Assembly (NCBI GenBank): GCA_049296795.1
Contig: JBAQTC010000030.1
Span: forward strand, 91,654 to 155,653
Direction of reading: 5' to 3'
Source of the DNA: CAXNKH01 sp049296795
GTDB lineage: Bacteria; Pseudomonadota; Gammaproteobacteria; Burkholderiales; Burkholderiaceae_C
DNA: 64,000 nucleotides
The translations under genes were made by a program, and so were the position numbers. The notes below the pieces were generated by a model. The model had not been told where the DNA came from and did not search any database. It was given only the letters and a program-made list of their open reading frames with translations. Shown piece by piece: positions 36,539 to 44,167 of the stretch. How positions within the stretch are numbered: the first letter of the stretch is position 1; each line of letters starts with the position of its first letter.

Positions 36539-37101
36539 ACCTCCAATTCAGAATGACCGATCTGAAGATCGACTTCTTTTTCAGATCGCCCCCCAAACAA
36601 GTAGGCAACCAAGCGCAACATTACGCTGATCACAGCCAGGATGACCATCCACAGGCCGAGCACAAAAACACCTTTGATGAACCAGCGATTGTCCAGGCCG
36701 ATCGCATTTTCACTGCGCTCATTCTGTAAATATGAAGTCATAAAGAAGTCGATACTGAAGTAGCCCAATAGCAGCATGAATGGAAGCGAGAAAACAAGGC
36801 AGCCGATTAACTCGATCCAGGCCTTTTTTCGAAAACCATAAGACTCGGTGTAGCTATCGACCCTGGGATGGGCGTTGATCACATAGTTGTAGCCCATCCA
36901 GGTTGAGAAAACAGCGGTGTGCAAATGCCATTCCAATTCCTGGAATTTGGTCAGCGGCACAGGGATTCCCAACTTCCTGCCAAAAATGTCAATGCACGTC
37001 ACACACATCAGAACCACCAGCAGCCAGCCGGAGCTGAATGCTATTTTTTCGAGCAAGGATTTGATCCCTTGACTCAGCTTCAGCAAAAGATTCATCATCA
37101 A
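36535..37101 (-). CDS. dctQ: TRAP transporter small permease (DctQ family)
   Basis: 188 residues with four membrane helices: LLEKIAFSSGWLLVVLMCVTCIDIF at the start, then ELEWHLHTAVFSTWMGYNYV, the LIGCLVFSLPFMLLLGYFSIDFF helix in parts, and FVLGLWMVILAVISVMLRLV. The ELEWHL and WMGYNY segments are conserved in DctQ. It forms a complex with DctM at the inner membrane. The gene is coupled to dctM by an ATGA overlap. Confidence 0.92.
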   Translation of the reverse strand: MMMNLLLKLSQGIKSLLEKIAFSSGWLLVVLMCVTCIDIFGRKLGIPVPLTKFQELEWHLHTAVFSTWMGYNYVINAHPRVDSYTESYGFRKKAWIELIGCLVFSLPFMLLLGYFSIDFFMTSYLQNERSENAIGLDNRWFIKGVFVLGLWMVILAVISVMLRLVAYLFGGRSEKEVDLQIGHSELEV

Positions 37102-37138
37102 ACTTTCGAATTCAATTTAAGAAATCGCCCAAACAAAA

Positions 37139-37164
37139 TCCACTAAACTTTTCAGTTTAGTGGA
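37139..37164. repeat. Perfect 10-bp inverted repeat between dctP and dctQ
   Basis: TCCACTAAAC (37139-37148), a six-base loop, then GTTTAGTGGA (37155-37164). It may act as an mRNA hairpin that lowers dctQM expression relative to dctP, since no U-tract follows on the minus strand. The central 24 bases match a palindrome at 45546-45569 inside the integrative element at 21 of 24 positions, so a shared origin or shared binding protein is possible. Confidence 0.6.
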
Positions 37165-37193
37165 CTGTCCACTGATGGTTGGCCAAGCTTGCT

Positions 37194-38237
37194 TTATTTC
37201 AGATAACCCAAGTCCTTCCAGACCGCATAGCCTTGACGGAAGGTGTTGTAGGAATCCCAGGCCTTTTTAAACTCTGGGCTTTTCTTGCCTTCTTCAGCCG
37301 CGACTTCCAACCAAGCTTTTTCATAGGCATCCATGAACTCTTTGGGCCAACGCATCAGTTTCACGCCCTTGGACTCAATTTCTTTCATGGCCTTGAACTG
37401 GACCGCCTCACCCTCGGCGAACTGCTGCAACATGGTGGCATCACAGCTTGTTTTGATGATGCTTTTTTGAGTGTCGCTGAACTCAGCCCATTTTTTCTTG
37501 GAAATAATAAGTTCATTGATGGTCGATTGCTGGTGCCAGCCCGGGAAATAATAGAACTTGGCGACTTGATGGAAGCCCAAGGTCAAGTCCATCACCGGCA
37601 TGGAAAACTCGGTGGCGTCGATGGTCCCCAACTGCAAGGCCTGGAAAATCTCGCCGGCTTGCAGCAATTGGGTTGACACGCCCATTTTCTGCATCACGTT
37701 GGCACCCAAGCCGAAAAAGCGCATTTTCAAACCTTTGAGATCATCCAGTTTCTTGATCTCTTTGCGAAACCAACCCGATGCCTCGGGCGAAATCACGCCG
37801 CAAGGAATCACCTCAACGTTGTACTTGGCGTGCAGTTCCTTCATTAACTGCTCACCACCACCGTGCTTCATCCAAGCCAGATACTCACCCACGCCTGGGC
37901 CAAACGGAACCGAGGCGTACATGGCGAAAGCAACATCTTTGCCAGTCCAGAATCCGGAGACGGTCCAAGCCATATCCAGGGTGCCGCTTCCTACGGCATC
38001 AAGATACTGGTTGGCCGGAACCAAGGCGCCCGGTTCGAAGCCTTTGACATCAATACTGCCACCTGAATTGGTACGCAACATTTCGACCAATCGGGTTTGG
38101 GTAGGACCCAACAAACCGGTGGTGCTGGGGAATGCCCAACCCATTTGTGCCCTGACTTTTTTCTCCTGAGCCAGCACAGCCATTTGTGACGTCAAAGCCA
38201 ACAAAACACCTGCCACGACGAGCCTGAATGCATTCAT
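37194..38237 (-). CDS. dctP: TRAP transporter substrate-binding protein (DctP/TakP type)
   Basis: 347 residues with a signal peptide (FRLVVAGVLLALTSQMAVLAQ). The start at 38237 has GGGAG four bases upstream. Blocks GWAFPSTTGLLGPTQTR, FEPGALVPANQYLDAVGSG, DMAWTVSGFWTGKD and LKGLKMRFFGLGANVMQKMG fit the TakP-like branch, whose conserved Arg (here in KMRFFG) holds a carboxylate. TakP proteins bind 2-oxo acids, so an organic acid ligand is likely. It is the first gene of the TRAP-amidohydrolase transcription unit. Confidence 0.92.
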   Translation of the reverse strand: MNAFRLVVAGVLLALTSQMAVLAQEKKVRAQMGWAFPSTTGLLGPTQTRLVEMLRTNSGGSIDVKGFEPGALVPANQYLDAVGSGTLDMAWTVSGFWTGKDVAFAMYASVPFGPGVGEYLAWMKHGGGEQLMKELHAKYNVEVIPCGVISPEASGWFRKEIKKLDDLKGLKMRFFGLGANVMQKMGVSTQLLQAGEIFQALQLGTIDATEFSMPVMDLTLGFHQVAKFYYFPGWHQQSTINELIISKKKWAEFSDTQKSIIKTSCDATMLQQFAEGEAVQFKAMKEIESKGVKLMRWPKEFMDAYEKAWLEVAAEEGKKSPEFKKAWDSYNTFRQGYAVWKDLGYLK

Positions 38238-38479
38238 ACCGTCTCCCTTGAGTTGTGAATGAAAACCATCTAACCAGTAGAAGTCGAGGATCTGCAAGCA
38301 GTGCCGGCGGACACAGACTTCATCTATCTTTGAACAATCACCAAGGCCTGACAATAGTGAAAACCCTAGGGTGACTCACGTCATACGACTGCGGTCGCGT
38401 CGATGGGATTGACTAGAATTTGTAGCTCTACGGCGTCTGCATTGTTGCGGCCACCACACACCCCGGAAGGATTACCCCC

Positions 38480-39283
38480 ATGCTCAGACTTGTCGCCGCC
38501 CTACTGTTTGCCACGCTGTTGTCTGCTTGCGCGATGAATCCGACGATGCCGGCACCTTCCAGTGCTGCCATCGCCCAACTCGCACCCACGGGGAAATTAC
38601 GCGCTGCCATCAACTACGGCAATGTGGTGCTGGCAAAAATCGACGTGGCCAGCGGAGAAGTCAGCGGCGTGTCAGTGGATTTGTCACGAGAGCTGGCCAA
38701 ACGACTGGGCGTTGAAATCGACCTCATTGCCTTCAATGCGGCCAACAAATCGGTTGAGGCGATCAAGAACAAGCAAGCCGACATTGCCTTTTTTGCCATC
38801 GACCCACTACGCGGTGCCGATACCGACTACACCGCTGCTTACGTGATGATTGAGGGCACCTATGTCGTGCGTCAGAATTCACCGATCAAGACCAACGCTG
38901 ATGTTGACAAGCCCGGCGTTCGCATCGCTGTGGCAGCTAAAAGTGCCTACGACCTGTTCCTATCACGCGAAGTCAAGCAAGCCAAACTCGAACGCACCGT
39001 CACCTCGGCTGGGGTGGTGGACATGTTCATGGCGCAAAATCTTGACGTCGCTGCAGGCGTGAAGCAAGGTTTGGAAAACGACATCAAGCGCATTCCCGGC
39101 CTGCGTATGCTTGAAGGCCGTTTCATGGAAATCAACCAAGCGATGGGCACTTCCAAGGGCCGAGACGAGGGCATCAAGTACATGCGCGCCTTTGTCGAAG
39201 AAATGAAAGCCTCGGGCTTTGTCGCCAATGCCTTGGAACGCCACAAAATCGAAGGTGTCACCGTAGCACCTGCTGTACGCTGA
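38480..39283 (+). CDS. Lipoprotein substrate-binding protein, SBP family 3
   Basis: 267 residues. The signal peptide ends in a lipobox LLSAC (Cys17), so the protein is lipid-anchored. The mature part is a type II binding protein: TGKLRAAINYGNVVLAK, GVSVDLSRELAKRLGVEIDLI, KQADIAFFAIDPLRG and GTYVVRQNS. In polar amino acid receptors an Arg after the FF segment contacts the ligand carboxylate; here the segment is IDPLRG. No permease or ATPase gene is adjacent, so it may be an orphan receptor. A strong bidirectional terminator follows. Confidence 0.85.
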   Translation: MLRLVAALLFATLLSACAMNPTMPAPSSAAIAQLAPTGKLRAAINYGNVVLAKIDVASGEVSGVSVDLSRELAKRLGVEIDLIAFNAANKSVEAIKNKQADIAFFAIDPLRGADTDYTAAYVMIEGTYVVRQNSPIKTNADVDKPGVRIAVAAKSAYDLFLSREVKQAKLERTVTSAGVVDMFMAQNLDVAAGVKQGLENDIKRIPGLRMLEGRFMEINQAMGTSKGRDEGIKYMRAFVEEMKASGFVANALERHKIEGVTVAPAVR

Positions 39284-39327
39284 TCCACCCCCACCCCGTG
39301 CTCAGCCTGGGTGGGTACAACAGGCGT

Positions 39328-39365
39328 AAAAAAAGCACTTCCCGATTTCTCGCAAGTGCTTTTTC
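39328..39365. terminator. Bidirectional rho-independent terminator
   Basis: A 10-bp perfect stem AAAAGCACTT / AAGTGCTTTT (39331-39340 and 39354-39363) has an A-run on the left and a T-run on the right, so it can end transcription in both directions. It serves the lipoprotein gene on the plus strand. Before the element inserted, it would have ended the tRNA-Asn transcript on the minus strand, about ten bases past the tRNA 3' end. Confidence 0.8.
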
Positions 39366-39375
39366 GTTCTTGTAG

Positions 39376-39421
39376 TGGCTCCTCGACCTGGGCTCGAACC
39401 AGGGACCTACGGATTAACAGT
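39376..39421. repeat. attL: displaced 3' half of tRNA-Asn with integrase core site
   Basis: 46 bases identical to 45628-45673, covering the tRNA from the anticodon to CCA. Just across the junction an imperfectly spaced inverted pair ACGGATT (39409-39415) and AATCCGT (39427-39433), separated by 11 bases, looks like the integrase core-binding arms around the crossover. A hairpin follows (AAGCCCTTAT / ATAAGGCTT, 39448-39469), then two tandem ACCACTAAA motifs (about 39489-39509) that may be integrase arm sites or part of its promoter. Confidence 0.85.
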
Positions 39422-39515
39422 AAAGAAATCCGTTGACAGTCATTGCCAAGCCCTTATTTTATAAGGCTTGTAGCCGAGTTCACAAAATACCACTAAACTT
39501 ACCACTAAAGTAAGT

Positions 39516-40808
39516 ATGGTATTTACCGTGAAAAAAACAAGCAAATCCAACTCGTTAGCAGGAACTGCGAATCCGTTGACCAACACGGTCCAGACGGTTC
39601 CCGGCATGCCCACTAAGTTAAAAATTTTCAAAATTGCTAGTTCACGATTTTGGTGGGTCCGAATCTTTTTGAGTGGACGCTATCGTATGAGTACGCTCAA
39701 AACTGAAAAGCTCCGCGAGGCTCAGGAAGCAGCCAAGAAGTTCTTTTATCAAGCCCTGTTAGATGCTGAGTTAGGCATTGATCGATCCAAAGGGCGAAGC
39801 ATCTCACGCAGCTTCGTTTCGGTAGGCTCAAAGTTCATTGAGTCACAGAACGTACCGGACAAGCTTCGACGTTACAACGATGACCGGATCCGATTCAATA
39901 AAGAGCTGCTTCCGTATTTCGCTGAAAAAGACGTGGGTGAGATTACCAATGCCGACATTGGTGCATTGGCTAAACAGATGCAACAGGAAGGCAAGTCACC
40001 TGCCACAGTGAACCAGTACTTAATTGTTCTTCGAAAAATTCTTAAGTACGCCGCCGACAACCGATTGATGCAAAGTGTCCCGAATTTCCCAAAAATCAAG
40101 GGTAAGAATGGCGTGACCAAGCGTGATTATTTTGAGCAGAATGAATACGAAATCCTGGTCAGGACCATTGACGACATGGCGGCGGATGGTGTCAAGGTGC
40201 GGGGTGTTCTGGTCACACCGGCATTTAAGTACCTCGTACAGTTCATGGTCAACTCGTTCATCCGTCCGAGTGATCTAAGGGTGTTACGTCACGCCCATGT
40301 GAACGTCAAAACAAACCCCGAAGCGAAGAAAGCTGGGAACAGAAAATTCCTGCTGCTCAAGCACCCTGCTACCAAGACCACCGATCAAGAAGTGGTGACT
40401 ATGCCGGCTGCATACGGCATTTACCAAAATCTCAAGGGTATGCAGGAGATGCGGGGGAACGGCTACGACAAGGATTTTGTATTCTTTCCCGAATACGAAA
40501 ACCGAAACACCATGATTGCCGTGGCAGGACGAATCTTTAGTGCAGCTGTCAAACGTGCGGGGTTACTGAGGGAAGGTGAAAAACACACCCTTTATAGCTT
40601 GCGACATACGGCGATCATGTACCGCCTACTGCTGGGGAACGTCAGCACCCTGGAGCTTGCTAGGAACGCGAGAACGTCCCAAGCCATGATCGACAAACAC
40701 TATGCCTCTAGACTGACACCGCTTATGGCGGTAGATTCGATCCACAGCTTCAAAGCTGTTCCTGCGCCAACCAAGAAAACTGCGAAATCCAAGGTTCACG
40801 AAAAATAA
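39516..40808 (+). CDS. Tyrosine recombinase/integrase
   Basis: 430 residues. The N-terminal arm-binding and SAM-like core-binding domains (about residues 60-190, e.g. EKDVGEITNADIGALAKQM and SPATVNQYLIVLRKIL) are followed by a catalytic domain with Arg250 (SFIRPSDLR), the box YSLRHT (Arg363, His364) and nucleophile Tyr396 (DKHYAS). It is the first gene inside attL, transcribed inward, the standard position for a tRNA-targeting integrase. The first His of the HxxR box is replaced by Tyr (YSLR), a substitution tolerated in this family. The start at 39516 has only a weak ribosome site; GTG at 39528 is an alternative. Confidence 0.93.
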   Translation: MVFTVKKTSKSNSLAGTANPLTNTVQTVPGMPTKLKIFKIASSRFWWVRIFLSGRYRMSTLKTEKLREAQEAAKKFFYQALLDAELGIDRSKGRSISRSFVSVGSKFIESQNVPDKLRRYNDDRIRFNKELLPYFAEKDVGEITNADIGALAKQMQQEGKSPATVNQYLIVLRKILKYAADNRLMQSVPNFPKIKGKNGVTKRDYFEQNEYEILVRTIDDMAADGVKVRGVLVTPAFKYLVQFMVNSFIRPSDLRVLRHAHVNVKTNPEAKKAGNRKFLLLKHPATKTTDQEVVTMPAAYGIYQNLKGMQEMRGNGYDKDFVFFPEYENRNTMIAVAGRIFSAAVKRAGLLREGEKHTLYSLRHTAIMYRLLLGNVSTLELARNARTSQAMIDKHYASRLTPLMAVDSIHSFKAVPAPTKKTAKSKVHEK

Positions 40809-40809
40809 T

Positions 40810-40962
40810 TTACAACGCCACCACCACCGTCACCAGTCTAGAGTTCGGGGACTGCGAATACGTGAACTGTTTGTCGGGCGACTTTCGAATCGCCTCCAGC
40901 AACTTGTCCTTGCTGATTGACGTACCTGCCTTCTCCGTGAGTTTGATTGCTTCCTGGCTCAT
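40810..40962 (-). CDS. Small hypothetical protein, 50 residues
   Basis: Start ATG at 40962 (MSQEAIKLTEKAGTSISKDK) is preceded by AAGGA seven bases upstream. The sequence includes LLEAIRKSPDKQFTYSQSP and ends in a hydrophobic LVTVVVAL. It converges on the integrase gene with one base between the stops and follows the RHH gene by 57 bases on the same strand. It could be an excisionase or an antitoxin-like partner, but no motif supports either. Not recognised. Confidence 0.45.
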   Translation of the reverse strand: MSQEAIKLTEKAGTSISKDKLLEAIRKSPDKQFTYSQSPNSRLVTVVVAL

Positions 40963-41019
40963 CTTTGTTTTCCTTTTTCTTTCGTTTTTTGGCATTCAGC
41001 CACTCAATGAAACTTAACA

Positions 41020-41214
41020 TCAAAACATCTCGTCACGGACGCGCTTGAAGTTTTCGGGTTTGTTGAAGTGCTCGTTGAAAAAACGCTTCAAGCAATACCG
41101 AATCACCTCTGAGCGGTTGTAGCCGAGGCGATCACACAACCCGTCAAATTTGTTGATAAAGTCATGGGTGGTACGTATGCCCAGAATCTGATTTCTTTCA
41201 GCCTTGTTGTTCAC
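41020..41214 (-). CDS. Ribbon-helix-helix (CopG-like) regulator
   Basis: 64 residues with GTG start at 41214 and AAGGAG six bases upstream. The strand-helix-helix pattern is LGIRTTHDFINKFDGLCDRLGYNRSEVIRYCLKRFF in parts: beta strand ILGIRTT, helix one DFINKFDGLCDRLG, helix two SEVIRYCLKRFFNEH. It is divergent to the Rep-like gene across an A/T-rich 86-base region, which is the likely operator; it probably controls element replication or integration genes. Confidence 0.8.
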   Translation of the reverse strand: MNNKAERNQILGIRTTHDFINKFDGLCDRLGYNRSEVIRYCLKRFFNEHFNKPENFKRVRDEMF

Positions 41215-41300
41215 GCAAAACTCCTTTTTTCGTGGTTTTATTATTTAGGTTATTTTTTACGCAGGTAAATCTTTGATAAATAAAGTCAAGAGCGACGGAT

Positions 41301-42377
41301 ATGAAAACCAAAGACCAAATCAAGCACCTAAAAGCGGACTCCAAGGCAGTGATGAAAGCCTTGTTGGATGAGTCACTCAAGTCAAGATTTTTAATCGGGT
41401 CACACAACGCAATCAAGTTGAAAAAATCACTGGCAACTGTAGGTCGAATGGACCTGGCAGAACGAACGTTGCTAACACCTTCCGTTCACAAATCTCACGC
41501 TGAACGCTTGAGCAAACGCTTTCTGACACGCTGGAGAAATATTAGAGAAAAAGCCAGATGCGACTGGTCAAAGTTGCCCCGTTCGACAAAGGCGTTAACG
41601 GTCATACCCACCGATCACGAAACAGCGGCGAACCAGATTAGATTTCTCACGCTGATCCACGCTGTGAGTGCCGTTGACGCTAATGCTGCTCTTCATGAGG
41701 CAATCAAGCTTAAACAAAAACTCATTACTACAGCCCAGGCGTGCTCTGGAATCACATGTCTAGGCGCAATTGAAATTGAAGTAGTTTCAATGTCATTGAT
41801 GCGGGAGTTCCGCAGGTTGGATCAAACAACTGATTCTGAGTGGCGTAAATTGGACGTATGTGAGACGCTAGCTCAAGGGTTGAAGGGAACCCTGTTCAGT
41901 GATGAAGCGTCTCTTTTTTTGATTCATTTTCATGGCGTAATCAATGCCAAAAACAACAACCAATTTGAAGCCTTTAGCAAGATGATGAAAACGGAAAAAC
42001 GCTGGAATTTAGCGCCGCGTCAGATCGAACTGAAAAAACTCAGCACCCAGTTTGGCGGAAAAGCAAAGAGCGTTGACCAGAACCTACGCCACATCGCCTC
42101 ATACATTACGAAAGGCGGAAACGATTGGATGGCTAACAAAGCCTACCTACGATACAAAATTGGATTTGAAAATGACGACGAGCTGGTCAATGATGAAGCT
42201 TCATGGACTGCTAAAAACTGGCGTCGAAATCAACTTCTGAAACAGGAGCACGCTGAAGATGGCATCACCGATGTACTATCCCTGACGGTTCAAGAGATCA
42301 TTCAACTAACGTTGGCAGTTGATGGACTGATGCGGCTCAATGGAGCGCGAACAGGTTATCTTGTTTCAGTTCGTTAA
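41301..42377 (+). CDS. HUH-type replication initiator/nicking protein (Rep-like)
   Basis: 358 residues. The call rests on three spaced motifs of rolling-circle HUH endonucleases: a strand GITCLGAIEIEVV comparable to motif I, LIHFHGVIN with His209 and His211 (H-hydrophobic-H), and Y268-I-T-K271 in RHIASYITKGG, a YxxK active site. The spacing between the last two is about 57 residues, as expected for bacterial Rep proteins. The rest is basic and helical. The protein would nick a double-strand origin in the element and start rolling-circle replication. A palindrome and a direct repeat lie directly downstream. Family name not recognised; a filamentous-phage or plasmid Rep relative is possible. 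Confidence 0.65.
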   Translation: MKTKDQIKHLKADSKAVMKALLDESLKSRFLIGSHNAIKLKKSLATVGRMDLAERTLLTPSVHKSHAERLSKRFLTRWRNIREKARCDWSKLPRSTKALTVIPTDHETAANQIRFLTLIHAVSAVDANAALHEAIKLKQKLITTAQACSGITCLGAIEIEVVSMSLMREFRRLDQTTDSEWRKLDVCETLAQGLKGTLFSDEASLFLIHFHGVINAKNNNQFEAFSKMMKTEKRWNLAPRQIELKKLSTQFGGKAKSVDQNLRHIASYITKGGNDWMANKAYLRYKIGFENDDELVNDEASWTAKNWRRNQLLKQEHAEDGITDVLSLTVQEIIQLTLAVDGLMRLNGARTGYLVSVR

Positions 42378-42411
42378 ACGCGGGTTGAGGACCTACTTTC
42401 CGGCTATTTTT

Positions 42412-42433
42412 AGGTGTTCCAAATGGAACATCT
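42412..42433. repeat. Inverted repeat plus direct repeat between rep-like and serine recombinase genes
   Basis: Arms AGGTGTTCC and GGAACATCT (42412-42420 and 42425-42433) pair over nine positions with one G-T wobble around AAAT. The segment GTTCCAAATG of the first half recurs as a direct repeat at 42474-42483. The 161-base gap may hold the recombinase promoter, a res site or a Rep nicking origin. Confidence 0.45.
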
Positions 42434-42538
42434 AAACCACGTTGTAGCGAACTTTACGCGCCGCAATCATTGCGTTCCAAATGTTTACTTTAATTCGATC
42501 TTGAGCGAAGATTCCTGCTTCTGTCAAGGAGTTTTTGA

Positions 42539-43213
42539 ATGAATGTTTACGGCTACGTCAGGGTCTCTACCGTTACCCAAGCCCGTGAGGGCGAATCGCT
42601 GGAAGCCCAGCGACGGCAGGTCACTAGTTACGCCATTTCCAAAGGGTTCAGTCTTCCCGAAGAGAACGTTTTTGTCGAAGCGGGCATCAGTGGGAGTACC
42701 GAATTCCAGGAACGTCCAGAGGGCAGCAAGCTGTACTCAGCCGTCCAGTCAGGCGATCTGCTGATCTTTCCGAAATTGGATCGCGCCTTTAGGAACACTC
42801 GCAATGCCTTGAACGTCCTGCACGAATTGAAGGGGCGTGGCGTTTCTGTTCACTTCATTGATCTTGGTGGTGACGTGACTGGCAACGGTGTCGGCGCAAT
42901 CGTGTTCACTATTCTGTCAGCGTTCGCCACCTTCGAACGGGAGCGGATCGCTGCCCGTATTCGCGAGGTGAAACAACTGAAAAAGGAGCAAGGTAAATTC
43001 ACGGGTGGCAAGCGAGCGTTCGGCTATAACGTGATCGACGGAATCAAGGTGCCCCGTGAAGATGAGCAAGCTGTCATCAGTCAGATGCGTGTGATGCGTG
43101 AAGCTGGCGCAGGTTACCGTGAAATAGCAGGTTGGATGCGTGAAACCCAGGAGCGTAAGATGACGTTCATGGGTGTGAAAAGGACGCTTCTGGTGTTATG
43201 TCCATGTGGATAA
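42539..43213 (+). CDS. Serine recombinase (resolvase/invertase family)
   Basis: 224 residues. The N-terminal resolvase catalytic domain has the nucleophile Ser10 in VYGYVRVSTVTQ and arginine-rich LIFPKLDRAFRNTRNAL. Helix E is TILSAFATFERERIAARIREV. A recombinase-like tail follows (KGKFTGG-type KRAFGYNVIDG, REIAGWM). AAGGAG lies seven bases upstream. It may resolve multimers formed by the Rep-like protein or invert a segment. The C-terminus overlaps the next ORF by 16 bases. Confidence 0.9.
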   Translation: MNVYGYVRVSTVTQAREGESLEAQRRQVTSYAISKGFSLPEENVFVEAGISGSTEFQERPEGSKLYSAVQSGDLLIFPKLDRAFRNTRNALNVLHELKGRGVSVHFIDLGGDVTGNGVGAIVFTILSAFATFERERIAARIREVKQLKKEQGKFTGGKRAFGYNVIDGIKVPREDEQAVISQMRVMREAGAGYREIAGWMRETQERKMTFMGVKRTLLVLCPCG

Positions 43214-43578
43214 AAATTGACTTGATGATTTTGCTCCAAACAAATTTCTGCTGGCTGAAACGTGCTCTGGTATTTGGGCTACTGTCCACTGGCGTATTCA
43301 GCATTGTGGGCTGCAAGGATCGATACCAGGAGGGATACGACCTCGGTTATGCCGAAGGGTTTTCGCAGGCAAAGATCGGTGTTGAAAAGCGCTGCGAGGA
43401 ACGGCTTGATGAAGAGAAAAAATCTTGCCGTGATAGAAGCTACTCATCCGCCTATTCAAGCGGATACTCGACCGAAGTTTGTGGCGGGGCTGGCGTCACT
43501 GCAAATGGCAAACACTATGATGGTGGTAAGACAGGATGCGTTCGTGTCTACAGTGATGGTCGTGTTGTAAGGTACTAA
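43198..43578 (+). CDS. Putative small lipoprotein or membrane-anchored protein
   Basis: 126 residues. A hydrophobic segment RALVFGLLSTGVFSIVGC ends in a lipobox-like SIVGC, followed by YQEGYDLGYAEGF, a tyrosine-glycine pattern repeated as SSAYSSGYS. Four cysteines (CEER, CRDR, CGGAG, GCVRV) could form disulfides outside the cytoplasm. The start at 43198 overlaps the recombinase; an inner Met at 43225 is possible. Neither has a clear ribosome site. Function not recognised; it may be a cargo gene. Confidence 0.55.
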   Translation: MSMWIKIDLMILLQTNFCWLKRALVFGLLSTGVFSIVGCKDRYQEGYDLGYAEGFSQAKIGVEKRCEERLDEEKKSCRDRSYSSAYSSGYSTEVCGGAGVTANGKHYDGGKTGCVRVYSDGRVVRY

Positions 43579-43588
43579 TCCCTCGAAA

Positions 43589-44167
43589 ATGCAAAGTACT
43601 AACCCCAACCTCATTTACTACTTGCCGGGCAGGGGCGGGCTACTTCACACGGGGTTGGGTGAAGGGCTGATGAGCCGCGGCTTCGATGTCACGGGACGAG
43701 AGACCCGCGATGCATTCAAAGAGCTACCGTTCCAGCAGCAAATCGAGACAATCGCGAGTGACCTGCAGGACCACTTCTGGCGTGAAGACGCGCATGTCGT
43801 GGTCAATTCATTTGGCGGCTACTTATTCCTACATGCGCAAGCCCTGATGGAGCCATTCCCTGGCAACCTGCTCCTTTTGTCGCCTGTAATTGGTGACTTC
43901 CGAGATGAAAAAACGGAACTGGGATTTGTTCCTCCGCGCCCCACGTTCCTAATGGAACAGGCACTTGCGGGACGGTTTCCACGGCTTAATAAGGCTTCGG
44001 CTCATGTCGGTTCAGAGGATTGGCAAAGCAACCCAGCGAACGTTCAGGCATTCGGGCATGCAGTCGGGATTCATGTGACGGTTGTGCCTGGTGGTGAGCA
44101 CATGCTTGGAAGAGAGTATGTTGGCGGCGTACTTGATAGATGGCTAGAGAATCGATCGTTTTCGTAG
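43589..44167 (+). CDS. Alpha/beta-hydrolase-like protein (RBBP9/YdeN-like shape)
   Basis: 192 residues. The fold is suggested by LIYYLPGRGGLLHTGLGEGL near the start, a nucleophile elbow VVNSFGGYLFLH (Ser in place of GxSxG first Gly by Asn), LLLLSPVIGDF after strand six, and a final VVPGGEHMLG that would carry the catalytic His. No signal peptide. It begins ten bases after the small lipoprotein gene. It overlaps the convergent GIY-YIG gene by 24 bases. It is a likely cargo protein; the substrate is unknown. Confidence 0.75.
   Translation: MQSTNPNLIYYLPGRGGLLHTGLGEGLMSRGFDVTGRETRDAFKELPFQQQIETIASDLQDHFWREDAHVVVNSFGGYLFLHAQALMEPFPGNLLLLSPVIGDFRDEKTELGFVPPRPTFLMEQALAGRFPRLNKASAHVGSEDWQSNPANVQAFGHAVGIHVTVVPGGEHMLGREYVGGVLDRWLENRSFS

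Noticed and set aside
35874..36608. 244-residue minus-strand ORF in another frame of dctM
   Set aside because: The dctM frame carries clear membrane helices and family motifs; this frame is rich in Arg, His and Gly with no domain.
39440..39631. 63-residue minus-strand ORF with hydrophobic composition at the integrase start
   Set aside because: It is antisense to the integrase N-terminus and the attL structures, and has no ribosome site.
40838..41023. Alternative 61-residue frame over the small ORF inside the element
   Set aside because: It lacks a ribosome site and is highly lysine-rich low-complexity; the frame starting at 40962 is better supported.
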